Of a DNA stretch of 64,000 nucleotides, positions 1 to 9,520 are shown piece after piece; within the stretch, counting starts at the first letter, position 1; each line of letters opens with the position of its first letter. The position numbers and the translations under genes were made by a program. Source of the DNA: CAVOGJ01 sp963695405 (GTDB taxonomy: Bacteria > Planctomycetota > Planctomycetia > Pirellulales > Pirellulaceae); NCBI GenBank assembly GCA_963695405.1, contig CAVOGJ010000014.1:248001-312000 (forward strand). Direction: 5' to 3'. The notes beneath the pieces are model-generated. The model searched no databases. It was not told where the DNA came from and saw nothing but the letters and a program-made list of their open reading frames with translations.

Positions 1-2
1 CC

Positions 3-776
3 GAAGCCGACCGCGCCAATCCGATGGATACCTGGGACATGCAGGACAAAGGAACCCGTGGTTGGCGCCCGTTCCATGACAACGTGGCGGCCTGGATGCG
101 GTGCCCGAGTTCCGGCACGAGTGTGCCCTTCAATGATGATGACGACGGAACGGCAGGTACCGCCCTGGTGCATCTCAGTCGCGGTAACTATGTCGCCTGT
201 TTCGGCGGCAATACGATGCTGAATGCGGTCCCCTCCGAATCGAAAAATCCGACGAATCCCGACCCGCAATTTGCGGGCATGTTCGGCATGGTGCGGATTC
301 AGAAATGGCCACCGGGACGGCGGATTGGCAAGGGCCTGAAGGTCTCGAAAGTGGCCGATGGCTTGTCCCATACCATCATGCTCAGTGAAGTACTGACCTG
401 GAATGAGGTCAATGCCCGCGGTTTGCCTGTCGACGAATCGGTTCCTCAGGGGAATGACGACTGGCGCGGTGTGTGGATGATTCCGAGCGTGGGAGCCAGC
501 GCTTTCACCGGCAAGTTCCCACCCAACTCGGGTGAGGCCGACGTCATTCCCGCATGTGGCACGGGCCTGATGCAGTCGCCGGCGGCACGTAGCATGCCCT
601 GCCGCGAGGAATTTCAAAGTGCCAACACTTTTGCTTCTGCACGCAGCGCGCATACCGGCGGTGTCAACTCGGCTCGCGGTGATGGTTCGGTGGCCTTCAT
701 CAGCGATGACATTGATCAACCGGTATGGCAAGGGCTCTGCACACGGGCGGGCCGCGAGATCGTGAGCAACCCCTAA
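3..776 (+). CDS. DUF1559 (H-X9-DG) protein, C-terminal part
   Basis: The reading frame is open from the left edge of the window (codons before the first ATG at 24 read E-A-D-R-A-N-P), so the gene starts outside. The last 45 residues carry the pattern SAHTGG-VNS-ARGDGSV followed by a short tail, which is the H-X9-DG signature that closes DUF1559 proteins. This family is hugely expanded in Planctomycetes; members begin with a type IV pilin-like N-terminal helix and are thought to be cell-surface or pseudopilin-like, but their molecular role is unknown. A motif typical of the family, a KVADGLSHTIMLSE-like stretch, lies around residue 112 of the visible part. The following gene starts 264 bp downstream, so it is probably a separate unit. 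Sure of the family, unsure of function. Confidence 0.85.
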   Translation, partial: EADRANPMDTWDMQDKGTRGWRPFHDNVAAWMRCPSSGTSVPFNDDDDGTAGTALVHLSRGNYVACFGGNTMLNAVPSESKNPTNPDPQFAGMFGMVRIQKWPPGRRIGKGLKVSKVADGLSHTIMLSEVLTWNEVNARGLPVDESVPQGNDDWRGVWMIPSVGASAFTGKFPPNSGEADVIPACGTGLMQSPAARSMPCREEFQSANTFASARSAHTGGVNSARGDGSVAFISDDIDQPVWQGLCTRAGREIVSNP

Positions 777-1040
777 CTCCTACCGCGACTGTCCTGGCCC
801 GCCGCCCGCCGCCATCGGTGTTGGCTATAGTCGCTATGACATGTATGCGTCATTATGGCTGGGCGGGGAGAGCCAACTTCACCAACTCTTCGTTGCTCAT
901 TTCACGAACCTTCATCCGTGGTCGCTATACCAAGACTCACCGGGACGCAGCCCAAGTGAAATCAGCGTGCAGGCCGGCCAGAGCAACGGCGGTACGACGT
1001 TACCACCGGCGACTTTCTTAACAACTTCAGGAGAATTTTC

Positions 1041-4000
1041 ATGTCTCGTCGGGGAACAAACACCATCGCTGGCAAACGCGGGAAAAAGGACCAACGATCA
1101 CTGAAGCGGATGCGGTTCAAGCCGTCAGTAGAGGCGCTCGAAGCACGACAACTGTTGGCAGTTGTCTCGTTTCAGCAGGGCGTCGCCGGCTATGCAGGTC
1201 AAGAGGACACGGTGCTCTATTCGCGCGAGCCCAACGTCAACTTCGGCACCGAAGGAAGCATCAGCCCGGACCAACAGGACGCCAACGGCGTGCGTCAGGG
1301 GCTCGTGCGATTCGATGACATTATCGGGGATAGCGGCAACCAAATTCCTCTCGGCGCCCGCATTAACTCGGCGACGTTCGTCGTCGAAGTGATTAACGAC
1401 TCGAATTCGGCCATGCAGATGAGCCTCTATCGCATGCAGCAGTTATGGAGCGAATCGTCTGCCACGTGGAATACCTTTGGTCAGATCGGTGGTGTGCAGG
1501 CCTCTGAAGGCGAATCGTCGGATCTGCCGCCCGATGCCATCCTCTTCGACCCAGATACCTCGCCAAGTTCTCCGACCGCGGGTATTTTCGACGTCACGAG
1601 ATCGCTGGAATATTGGGCCGCCGGCGTCGACAACTTTGGTTGGTTGATCGAGAGTGCGGCCACAAACGGCTGGGATTTCCGCACCAAGGAATCACCGCTC
1701 GCGGAACGTCCAAAATTGACGGTCGATTTTGACATTCCCGGCACGAACCAGTTTCAAGTCTTGAGCACGTCGCTTGTCCAAGCGGAGGGTAACCAGGGCG
1801 AGACCCAAACTGCGATCATCGAAGTTGCCCGCCTTGGCGTGCTCGATAATCCTGCCAGCATTTCTTATTCGGTGACCGCGGGTACGGCCGGGGCGGCCGA
1901 TTTCGTGGCCGTCCCGAACGCAAGTCTCGACTTCGCGGCCGATCAGGCCTTCGCCACAATCGAGGTGACCATTAACGGTGACAATGATTTAGAAGGACTT
2001 GAGACGGTTCTCGTGAATTTGAGCGGCACGGGCGTTGTGGCCGGCCGTGACGTCGCTACGATCACGATCGGGGATGATGACGCCCTGATCAATGAGGTTT
2101 TGGCGAATGTCACCAATGCGGTTGACGAATCGGGACGAGAATACATCGAACTGATTGGAACACCGAACGCGTCGCTGGACGACTATTACTTCGTCGTCTT
2201 CGAAAGTGAGGAGGAGGGGGATGCGGGCACCGCCGTGGGCGGCACGGCAGCGGGCGTTGCGGATTTTGTCTACGACCTCTCCGGGCAATCGTTTGGAAGC
2301 AACGGGTTGCTGGTAATCGCACCGACGAATTGGGAGTATCAATCGCTGGCCGCGGACGGCACAAACATTGTGAATACGGCGGCGCTGGACGGCGCTGGCG
2401 GCATCCTCGAAGACAATTCCCAGACGTATGCACTCATTCGCAGCCCGAATGCCCCGCTCGTCCAAGGTGTTGATTACGACACGGTGGGCACCTACGAGAA
2501 TCAGACGAATCAAGCCATCGGGACGGGCGTTGGCATCCTTGACCAATTGCCGAATGGTGCCGATGTGGTCGACTCTGTGGGTGTCGTCGAGGGGGGCGGC
2601 GGCGACCGTGACCGGGTCGCCACGACCCCCGAGCTGGGCCATCCGGGCATCCATGTCCATCAACCAACTCCCTTGACGCCCGGCGGGAACGTCACCTCCG
2701 ACGCCGTTTCGCGCCGCGCGGGCCAGACGCTTCCCAACTCGATTGGCGCTTGGTTTAACGGGGATATCCCCGACGGCGATAGCACGGGCCCCATTCGCTA
2801 CGCCAACGATACCTTTTTCATCAGCGTCGTCGCCCCGGATGGCGCCGTCCTCACGCCAGGGCAGCCGAACGATTTGCGAACGGTCTTCTTCAGTGTGGCG
2901 GATCAAGCTAAGGAAATCGCCGAGGCGGATGGGAGCGTCACCCTGACGATCGAACGGACGGGCGATCTGGACGAAGAGATCACCGTCACTTACCAGACAG
3001 TGGACGTTGGTAGCGCGACGGCAGACGTCGACTACACGTCGGTCAATGAGACCATCACCTTCGGTGTTGGCGTCGCTGCGCGGGACGTGACGATCGACAT
3101 CTTACCCGATTCGGTCGCCGAAGGCTTCGAGCGGTTCCGCGTCGATATCACGGATGTGTCGGACGGCTACTTGATTACCAATGGGCAGTCCACTGAATTC
3201 GGTGCGATTAACGGCGAGGCAGTGGTAACGATCGCTGACGCCAATGTGAACATCGCCACTTTCCAGAACGACACCAATGGCTATACGGGAACCGCGGATG
3301 CTTACCTGGACGGCGAAGCGATCTTTGACAAGTTCGGGCAGGATCCGGTCATTCGCGTTGATCAGGTGAAAGGCGAGGGCGAGGATGTCGCGGCGGTTGT
3401 ACGCCCCCAACAGGGTCTCCTGCGTTTCGACGACCTCTTCGGCAACGGCGCCAACCAGATACCGGCCGGCTCGACGATCTTTGGAGGATTCCTGACGGTC
3501 AATGTGCAAAACGTCGCTTCGGGAGCCGACGTCCGTTTCTTCCGGATGGAACAAGACTGGGAACAGGTCAATGCCACCTGGCTGGACCCGCAAGGCAATC
3601 GCGGCTCGAGCATCGTCAATGGTGTCACGCCTGATGACATCGAGGCATCTTCGGTACCTGACGCCCGTGTCCCCGATCCGGGTCGTGCGGGTTTGGTAGA
3701 GATCCCTCTGAATCCGGACACATTGCAGGCCTGGGCGAACGGCTCCTTGGAGAACTACGGCTGGTCGATTGTCTCCGATTCCGGCTCTCTGTGGGGTTTC
3801 AATAGCTCCGAGTCGTTCCTTGTGGGCACGTTCAAGCCGGAATTGACGGTCCTTTACACGTCGCCCGACCCGATATCGGCCGGCAGTTTCAGCTTATCGG
3901 CGGATGATTTCGTGACGAATGAAGACGAAGCGGCCACGATAACGATCAATCGCGTGGGCGGTTCGAGCGGTGCCGTTACGGTTGACTGGGAACTGACGGC

Positions 4001-5957
4001 TGGGACGGGCGATCTCGTCGATATCTCGGGAGTGACCAGCGGTTCGGTAGCGTTCGCGGATGGGGAGATTTCCAAGTCGATCAACATCGAAATTCTCGAC
4101 GATGCGATCCTCGAGACGAACGAGACGCTTACGGTCTCGCTCAGTGGTGCGGGGGTTACTTTTGGTCGAGAGGCGGCCACGCTGACGATCCGCGATAATG
4201 ATTTCAACCCTTTCGCGGGCAACTTGCTCTTGAACGAGATGTGGATCAACTCGCCTGGCAACGACCCGCCGCATGAATTTGTGGAGATCGTGGGCCAACC
4301 CGGGATCGGGATGGGCTCGCTCTACTACGTCGCCATTGAGGGACTGGTCGGAGACCGGGAAGGCTCGGCCGAGAAGGTCGTCGACCTCGGATCGTACGCC
4401 AACGGCGCGGCTGCCGTGGATGGGAGGGGTTATTCGCTGCTGACTCCCGACGCCGCCGATTTCGAATTCCAAGTTCCCAGTGGCACCACTCAGATCGATG
4501 GGCTGGGATCGATTGGAACCGAGAACATTGCCAGCCAAAATGATTCGACCACATACTTGATCTTGTACAGCCCCTTCACGAGGCTCACCGAGACCGAGTT
4601 CGATTACGACTGGGATAACGATGGTGCCCTGGAATTACCTCAAGGTGTCCAGATTGTCGACTCGGTCGGTGTACGGGTTGTTGGGGCTGAGGATCAATTG
4701 TACGGTCCGGCGACCAACCGCGCTTCATTCGGGCTCTCCGATCCTGACGTGGATGCCATCAGCCGCTTCCGCGGCAACACCACGCGTAACGAGGGGGATT
4801 CCTGGTTTGGGGGTGACCTCTTCCCGGCCGGTGATGATTATCTGCTGTACGAAACGGCCGAGGCATTCAATCTGCCAGTGACGGGAACCGCACTGACTCC
4901 GGGTGGACCAAATACCGGTGACGCCACGCAGAGCCCACTGGTCAGCCTGCTCAACGTGAATGTGCTACCGAACGGTTCGGTGCAGGCGGTATTTAGCGGG
5001 CCGATTAGCCAGTTGAATGCCGGGGACGGTGGTTTCGTCAGCCCCAGCGGCGCCGGCATCACGATCACGGATGTGAACGGGCTGGAACTGCCCACGATCG
5101 ATGCCCGACCTGTGGTAACGGGATTTGGCGGCGATACGCTGACCTTGACCTTTACCGGAGGCGACGTGATCGGTGGACAACTTCCTAGTGGAACCTATCG
5201 CTTGAACTTTGTAGGAAACGCCATAGTTGCGAACGGTCGCGCGACCGATGTGGCCAACGATGGCAGCCAGATCGACGGCTTCTTCACAACACAAATCGTC
5301 GTGGAGACGACCGCCAATGGTGACTTTAACAACGATGGTCAGTGGGACACGGCCGACGTCGACGCCCTGACGGCGGAGATCGCCGCAGGCAGCAACGGCG
5401 CCGCCTTTGACTTGAATGGCGACGGCGTCGTGACCCTGGCCGACATCACCGATGCCAGCGTCGGTTGGCTGGCCGTGGGTGGAGCCCAAAATCCGGCGCT
5501 GACGGGCGGAAACCCGTTTCTGTCGGGTGACGCCAATCTGGACGGGGTGGTCGACGTCTCGGACTTCAACACGTGGAATGGGAACAAGTTCACGAGCGTG
5601 ACGGCCTGGTCCTTGGGTGATTTCAACGCCGATGGCGTGATCGACATTTCGGACTTCAATATCTGGAACGCTAATAAGTTCAACAGTTCGAGTGTAAATC
5701 GGCCGCCGGCTTCGAACGTCGACGGGTCGACAAGTGACAGCCTCGCGAGTCCGTTGGCCGGCCTCCAGGCTCGTTCGTACGACTTAGCCTTACAACCCAC
5801 GGTGCCGGCAAGCCAACTGCAGCCGGGTCTGAAACGCTCGTCGCTGGCCATCGACGCGCTCGGTCGCGAATGGCGTGAGTCGTCCGCGAGGGTGAACGTC
5901 ATGGACGTCGTATTTGCATCATTCGACGACGTGTTTGCATCATTCGACGACGTGTAA
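1041..5957 (+). CDS. Giant secreted LEPR-XLL protein with duplicated DNRLRE/Calx-beta/LTD-like modules and dockerin end
   Basis: 1638 residues. The ATG at 1041 follows AGGAG at 1029-1033. Residues 30-40 (VEALEARQLLA) are the planctomycete LEPR-XLL export motif. A DNRLRE-like beta-sandwich (about 41-230) is followed by a Calx-beta domain (about 245-350), a lamin-tail-like segment beginning ALINEV, and another Calx-beta (near 625-720). The same series then repeats: DNRLRE-like, Calx-beta ending LTIRDND, and lamin-tail-like segment beginning LLLNEM. Near the end, DFNNDGQWD, DLNGDGVVT, DANLDGVVD and DFNADGVID are Ca-binding dockerin/EF-hand loops. The C-terminus is a 7-residue repeat, FASFDDV twice, encoded by a 21-bp DNA duplication. 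Likely a cell-surface or extracellular matrix protein; no catalytic domain is visible. Confidence 0.9.
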   Translation: MSRRGTNTIAGKRGKKDQRSLKRMRFKPSVEALEARQLLAVVSFQQGVAGYAGQEDTVLYSREPNVNFGTEGSISPDQQDANGVRQGLVRFDDIIGDSGNQIPLGARINSATFVVEVINDSNSAMQMSLYRMQQLWSESSATWNTFGQIGGVQASEGESSDLPPDAILFDPDTSPSSPTAGIFDVTRSLEYWAAGVDNFGWLIESAATNGWDFRTKESPLAERPKLTVDFDIPGTNQFQVLSTSLVQAEGNQGETQTAIIEVARLGVLDNPASISYSVTAGTAGAADFVAVPNASLDFAADQAFATIEVTINGDNDLEGLETVLVNLSGTGVVAGRDVATITIGDDDALINEVLANVTNAVDESGREYIELIGTPNASLDDYYFVVFESEEEGDAGTAVGGTAAGVADFVYDLSGQSFGSNGLLVIAPTNWEYQSLAADGTNIVNTAALDGAGGILEDNSQTYALIRSPNAPLVQGVDYDTVGTYENQTNQAIGTGVGILDQLPNGADVVDSVGVVEGGGGDRDRVATTPELGHPGIHVHQPTPLTPGGNVTSDAVSRRAGQTLPNSIGAWFNGDIPDGDSTGPIRYANDTFFISVVAPDGAVLTPGQPNDLRTVFFSVADQAKEIAEADGSVTLTIERTGDLDEEITVTYQTVDVGSATADVDYTSVNETITFGVGVAARDVTIDILPDSVAEGFERFRVDITDVSDGYLITNGQSTEFGAINGEAVVTIADANVNIATFQNDTNGYTGTADAYLDGEAIFDKFGQDPVIRVDQVKGEGEDVAAVVRPQQGLLRFDDLFGNGANQIPAGSTIFGGFLTVNVQNVASGADVRFFRMEQDWEQVNATWLDPQGNRGSSIVNGVTPDDIEASSVPDARVPDPGRAGLVEIPLNPDTLQAWANGSLENYGWSIVSDSGSLWGFNSSESFLVGTFKPELTVLYTSPDPISAGSFSLSADDFVTNEDEAATITINRVGGSSGAVTVDWELTAGTGDLVDISGVTSGSVAFADGEISKSINIEILDDAILETNETLTVSLSGAGVTFGREAATLTIRDNDFNPFAGNLLLNEMWINSPGNDPPHEFVEIVGQPGIGMGSLYYVAIEGLVGDREGSAEKVVDLGSYANGAAAVDGRGYSLLTPDAADFEFQVPSGTTQIDGLGSIGTENIASQNDSTTYLILYSPFTRLTETEFDYDWDNDGALELPQGVQIVDSVGVRVVGAEDQLYGPATNRASFGLSDPDVDAISRFRGNTTRNEGDSWFGGDLFPAGDDYLLYETAEAFNLPVTGTALTPGGPNTGDATQSPLVSLLNVNVLPNGSVQAVFSGPISQLNAGDGGFVSPSGAGITITDVNGLELPTIDARPVVTGFGGDTLTLTFTGGDVIGGQLPSGTYRLNFVGNAIVANGRATDVANDGSQIDGFFTTQIVVETTANGDFNNDGQWDTADVDALTAEIAAGSNGAAFDLNGDGVVTLADITDASVGWLAVGGAQNPALTGGNPFLSGDANLDGVVDVSDFNTWNGNKFTSVTAWSLGDFNADGVIDISDFNIWNANKFNSSSVNRPPASNVDGSTSDSLASPLAGLQARSYDLALQPTVPASQLQPGLKRSSLAIDALGREWRESSARVNVMDVVFASFDDVFASFDDV
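5906..5957 (+). repeat. 21-bp tandem duplication over a stop codon
   Basis: Two copies of a 21-bp unit (core tttgcatcattcgacgac) form the last coding bases of the 1638-residue protein. A degenerate third piece, catcattcgacg, follows the TAA stop. The unit is in frame, so it appends FASFDDV. Confidence 0.8.
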
Positions 5958-5990
5958 CGTCCCATCATTCGACGTCACGACTGTCCGGGG

Positions 5991-6018
5991 AAGGCTCGGT
6001 CCTCAGGGGCCGAGCCTT
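5991..6018 (+). terminator. Rho-independent terminator after the giant LEPR-XLL gene
   Basis: Perfect 9-bp stem aaggctcgg/ccgagcctt with a 10-nt loop, followed by ttcttc, 33 bp after the stop codon. Confidence 0.8.
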
Positions 6019-6299
6019 TCTTCGTGGGGAAATCGAAACATCCCACCCCGAGAACCATCCCCATCCCAACCGACCGGCTGCGCTTGGAAACTTCAGCGGC
6101 GGCCTCGGCTCCTTCGGAGGACCAGAGGCGCGGATCGGTGCGACTTTTCTTCCCCGCGACGGTCGGTCGTGATTAGACTGGGACTCTGCCTGGCACGCTG
6201 GCGGCGCCGCGACCCATATCGCTCGGAAGATGCCTTCCGTAGCAGACCGATGGTCGGCTTCATTCCATCACGATCGAACAGCTCCTCCCTGACTCGCCC

Positions 6300-8489
6300 A
6301 TGCTGTCTAACTCGCTTCCCATTCGCCGACGAGTGCTTGTCAAAGAGGCGCGTGACGCGTCACTCGTCCTGGACATTGAGTCGCTTGAGCATCGTTGTCT
6401 GCTCGCCGGTACCGTCGAGGTCGTGGAACTCGGATCGGGCGCCGTCGTCCTCAAGGGAGATACACTCGACAATGCTGTGGCGATCCAAGTTGCCGCGGAC
6501 GGCAGCTGGCGGCTTTTGGCAGAGGATGGTACGAGCCTCTTGTGGATGGACGAGGCGCAAACGGAACTCGCTTGGTCGACGGCTCGGCCACTCGTGGTCC
6601 GCCTCCGCGGTGGTAATGACCGGCTTGTCATTTCCGGTCCCTCGAGCGAGCAACAAGGGCGATGGCAGGAAACGCTGATCCTGCAGGGCGCGACTGGCGA
6701 CGACGATATTTCACTCAGTCACCTCTCCCTGTCGGCGACGCTTGTCGTGAGCACGAATAGCGGCCGTGATTCGGTGCGGCTTGTCGATGTGAACTCAGCG
6801 TCCGCCGGTCGCATCATCAGCGGCGCCAGCGATGACGCCATTCATCTCGAGGACGCTCACTTTGACGGTGATCTCCTCATCCAGACGGTGCATGGCGAAG
6901 ACGTCTTGGCATTTGCTGGCAACGTCAGCGCGGAACAAATGCGGATCGGGCTAGGAAGTGGCCGCGATCTCTTGCGGTTGGGAGATGCACGCGCGACGGT
7001 GGATATCATCAGCGACGCGACCATCCGCTTGGGCGGTGGGAACGACGAGCTGCTATCGCTGGCCAATCCAAATGTGTCCACCGTCAGCTATCTGGCCGGT
7101 GGGGGCCGGGATCGACTGCTTGCCACGCCGTCCTTCAGCGGCGATTATGTGGGCTTCGAAACGCTCTCTATCCTCGGTGAGCTAGATGAGGTAGGCGCCT
7201 TGCAACTGAGCGCTGCCGATGCGGATTACAATACCCAACTCATCGAGTCCTATGTGCTCAACGGTGAGCACGCCATCATTCCAGCTGGCTCCTGGCCGGT
7301 GCGACCCATCTCGATCGGATCAAACGGGCAGCTATCCGGTTTAGGCGTTGGCGTTTCCGAACTTCGCTTGGAGATCACGTCTCCGTCGCGCGATGACCCA
7401 CAGCACGTCGTGGCGACCGCCCCTCCTACCGAGCAAGACGGCTTTACGCGGGGAGTCGTGGTTCGTGACTTGACGCTGAACGGTAACTACGAAGACATCG
7501 ACTGGAGCGGCGTCTACGGGGACGGCAAGGCGTTTGGCCTCGACTTGCGGGCGGCCGCAGACTCGATCTTTACGGCGCTGGAAATCAAAAACTGCTGGAC
7601 CGACGGAATTTACGTGGCCTCGGTTCTAAATGAAGCAAATAACTCGCGAGATTGCCTGTTCACTGCGATCACCATCCACCATTGCGGTCGTCAGGGTGTG
7701 AGTATCGTGGGCGGCGAGCATCTGCTGCTGAACGATTTTTCCGTGTATGCAATCGGTCGCGGCGACGGGCTCGGGACCTCCCCTCGCTCGGCCCTCGACA
7801 TCGAGCCGGAATTCGACGTGGGACGGCTGGTCCGTCATATCACTGTTTCCAATTGGGAAATTAATCATGTGGGCCAGGGCATCCTGGTCAGTGCGACAAA
7901 TTCGGCGGAGCAAGCCACGGATATTTTGCTTGAGAATATCTTTGTCGCCGACATGAACGGACCGCAGATACTGGCAGTCCGCGACGTGGAGGGAATCGTG
8001 GTACGCAACTTTCACGGAGAGGATCATCAACCGGCGGCCGGTGGCGTGGGCGTGCTCTTCCGCAATTCCACGGGCGAAGTGGACGGGCTGACCATCATCG
8101 ATTCGCAAGGAACCAACTACCCTCTTCGCATCGATGGTGACAGCGACCTCGATCTGCGAAACGTGATCATCGACGGCGCCGCCCGCGGCGCTTTGCAGAT
8201 CGGCAGCGAACCAGGACAGACGCCCGCGGCGACCAACGTTCGAATCTCATCTTTTGCGTTTCGCCACATAGCCAATAGCAGTGGTGGACTGCCGCTCGGT
8301 CGCATCCAGTCCACCGGAAACGTCGTCCTCACGGACGGCTTGATCGCCGACATGGGCAACACGAACTACACCTTCCAGCTCTTCTCAGACGCCACCTTCG
8401 TAAATTGTGACTTCGCGTCGGGCTCCAGCGGGATCTTCGATCCCACCAAGCCGGGTCAACCGCTCGGCAGCGGTAACAACTGGAACTGA
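6300..8489 (+). CDS. LEPR-XLL right-handed beta-helix protein
   Basis: 729 residues. ESLEHRCLLAG at about residues 27-37 is the LEPR-XLL motif, placed after an Arg-rich N-terminus as usual for this class. Residues about 40-260 contain repeated GGxxD-type turns (GGNDRLVISG, GASDDAIHLED, GGGNDELLSLA) that suggest a calcium-binding beta-roll or solenoid. Residues about 300-700 look like a parallel right-handed beta-helix of the pectate-lyase/glycan-lyase type (asparagine ladders, RDLTLNGNY, DGIYVASVLN, GILVSATNSAE, VRNFHGED). Such helices usually bind or cleave polysaccharides; I cannot identify a catalytic set. No Shine-Dalgarno is visible before the ATG at 6300. Transcribed alone, after the terminator at 5991. 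Family call firm, substrate unknown. Confidence 0.85.
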   Translation: MLSNSLPIRRRVLVKEARDASLVLDIESLEHRCLLAGTVEVVELGSGAVVLKGDTLDNAVAIQVAADGSWRLLAEDGTSLLWMDEAQTELAWSTARPLVVRLRGGNDRLVISGPSSEQQGRWQETLILQGATGDDDISLSHLSLSATLVVSTNSGRDSVRLVDVNSASAGRIISGASDDAIHLEDAHFDGDLLIQTVHGEDVLAFAGNVSAEQMRIGLGSGRDLLRLGDARATVDIISDATIRLGGGNDELLSLANPNVSTVSYLAGGGRDRLLATPSFSGDYVGFETLSILGELDEVGALQLSAADADYNTQLIESYVLNGEHAIIPAGSWPVRPISIGSNGQLSGLGVGVSELRLEITSPSRDDPQHVVATAPPTEQDGFTRGVVVRDLTLNGNYEDIDWSGVYGDGKAFGLDLRAAADSIFTALEIKNCWTDGIYVASVLNEANNSRDCLFTAITIHHCGRQGVSIVGGEHLLLNDFSVYAIGRGDGLGTSPRSALDIEPEFDVGRLVRHITVSNWEINHVGQGILVSATNSAEQATDILLENIFVADMNGPQILAVRDVEGIVVRNFHGEDHQPAAGGVGVLFRNSTGEVDGLTIIDSQGTNYPLRIDGDSDLDLRNVIIDGAARGALQIGSEPGQTPAATNVRISSFAFRHIANSSGGLPLGRIQSTGNVVLTDGLIADMGNTNYTFQLFSDATFVNCDFASGSSGIFDPTKPGQPLGSGNNWN

Positions 8490-8698
8490 CCTGCCGCGCC
8501 CGATTCTCGTCGAGCAGCATCTTGGTGGCGCCAAGCCGATTACCTACCGTCCCCTGCCGACCAGGAAGTGGAAACACCGAGCCGCGGAGGAAGCAGAGAT
8601 TAGCGCTGACCGCGAGATCGCCCCGTCCCAACCAGAATTCGATTGGTCGCCGCGTTTCACCCGACGTCGTGGCGAGCCATCGCGTCGCGTGAGTCCCT

Positions 8699-9295
8699 CT
8701 AATCCTCTTGATACGTCTTGACCCAATCGACCTCCAATTGAAAGGGGCCGTCCTGCTTGTCATAGATCATGAATCCGATCGTGGCGATCTTGGCAGGCTC
8801 CAGCTCGTCGACCTGCCCCTCGACGCTTTGACCCATGGACGTGGGAATAAATCGTTTGAAGGGCAGACGAACTTCGGTCCACTCCCCCGCCTTTGTTTCG
8901 AAATCAGCCCGGTACGAGACGGGTAAACCCTGCCAGAAGACGCCCGTCTGCAAGTCGAATTTGTACGTCCGTCCGTCGCCGCGGACTCGGAACATGATTC
9001 CGGCGGCGTTACCAATCTTCCACCGCGTTCGTCGCGTGCGAATCGAGGAAAAACCGCCGCCATTGGTATTGGTATTTCCAGAGAAAATCAGGAGGCCATC
9101 CTTAAAGGTGGGCCCACCTTCCGAACGACCCCCCATGACATTGTCGTTCACGGTAATCCACTTTTTGGCCACGTCGGGTTCTTTGAAGTCGGTCAGCAGG
9201 CTGGCTTCGGCCAGCGGGGGCTGCGCCCAGGCCGATACGCCGGTCACGAAGGTGAGGAAGAGGGTTAGCCAGTGTGAGCGGTGCGTGGTGAGCAT
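8699..9295 (-). CDS. CIA30-family secreted protein
   Basis: 198 residues from the ATG at 9295; the frame is open further upstream but this start gives a clean signal peptide (residues 1-25, hydrophobic WLTLFLTFVTGVSAWAQ). The mature part matches the CIA30 (complex I intermediate-associated 30) beta-sandwich: a W-x-x-VND-N-VMGG-RS-EGG motif near residue 46, a G-FSSIR strand, FRVRGDGRTYKFDLQT and a closing GFMIYDKQDGPFQLEVDWVK. In bacteria this fold acts as a carbohydrate-binding-like or putative oxidoreductase-accessory domain; the true role is not established. Monocistronic, divergent from the amidohydrolase pair. Confidence 0.85.
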   Translation of the reverse strand: MLTTHRSHWLTLFLTFVTGVSAWAQPPLAEASLLTDFKEPDVAKKWITVNDNVMGGRSEGGPTFKDGLLIFSGNTNTNGGGFSSIRTRRTRWKIGNAAGIMFRVRGDGRTYKFDLQTGVFWQGLPVSYRADFETKAGEWTEVRLPFKRFIPTSMGQSVEGQVDELEPAKIATIGFMIYDKQDGPFQLEVDWVKTYQED

Positions 9296-9520
9296 GGTGA
9301 GAAGCAACCTCTTCGTAAGGAACTTGCGGATGCACTTGCCGGAACTCTCTTTATAACGCAAACGGCGTCCCTGGGCCGAGCCATGGCTCCACTGTCCTCC
9401 ATTTCGTCGGCAAGTCATTCCTGACGCACTCAGCCAGGTTGCCGTTTGACCCGCCTCCCGCCCGGAATTAGGCTGAGGGCTTGCAACGACCCGCCCCTGG
9501 CCGCCTGAGAGCACTTCCCC

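Noticed and set aside
2110..2433. Minus-strand frame with Pro/Arg repeats
   Set aside because: Low-complexity shadow of the plus-strand gene.
1989..2906. Long minus-strand frame (305 codons) inside the giant LEPR-XLL gene
   Set aside because: Arg/Asp-rich shadow of a GC-rich plus-strand gene with clear domains; no similarity and no start signal.
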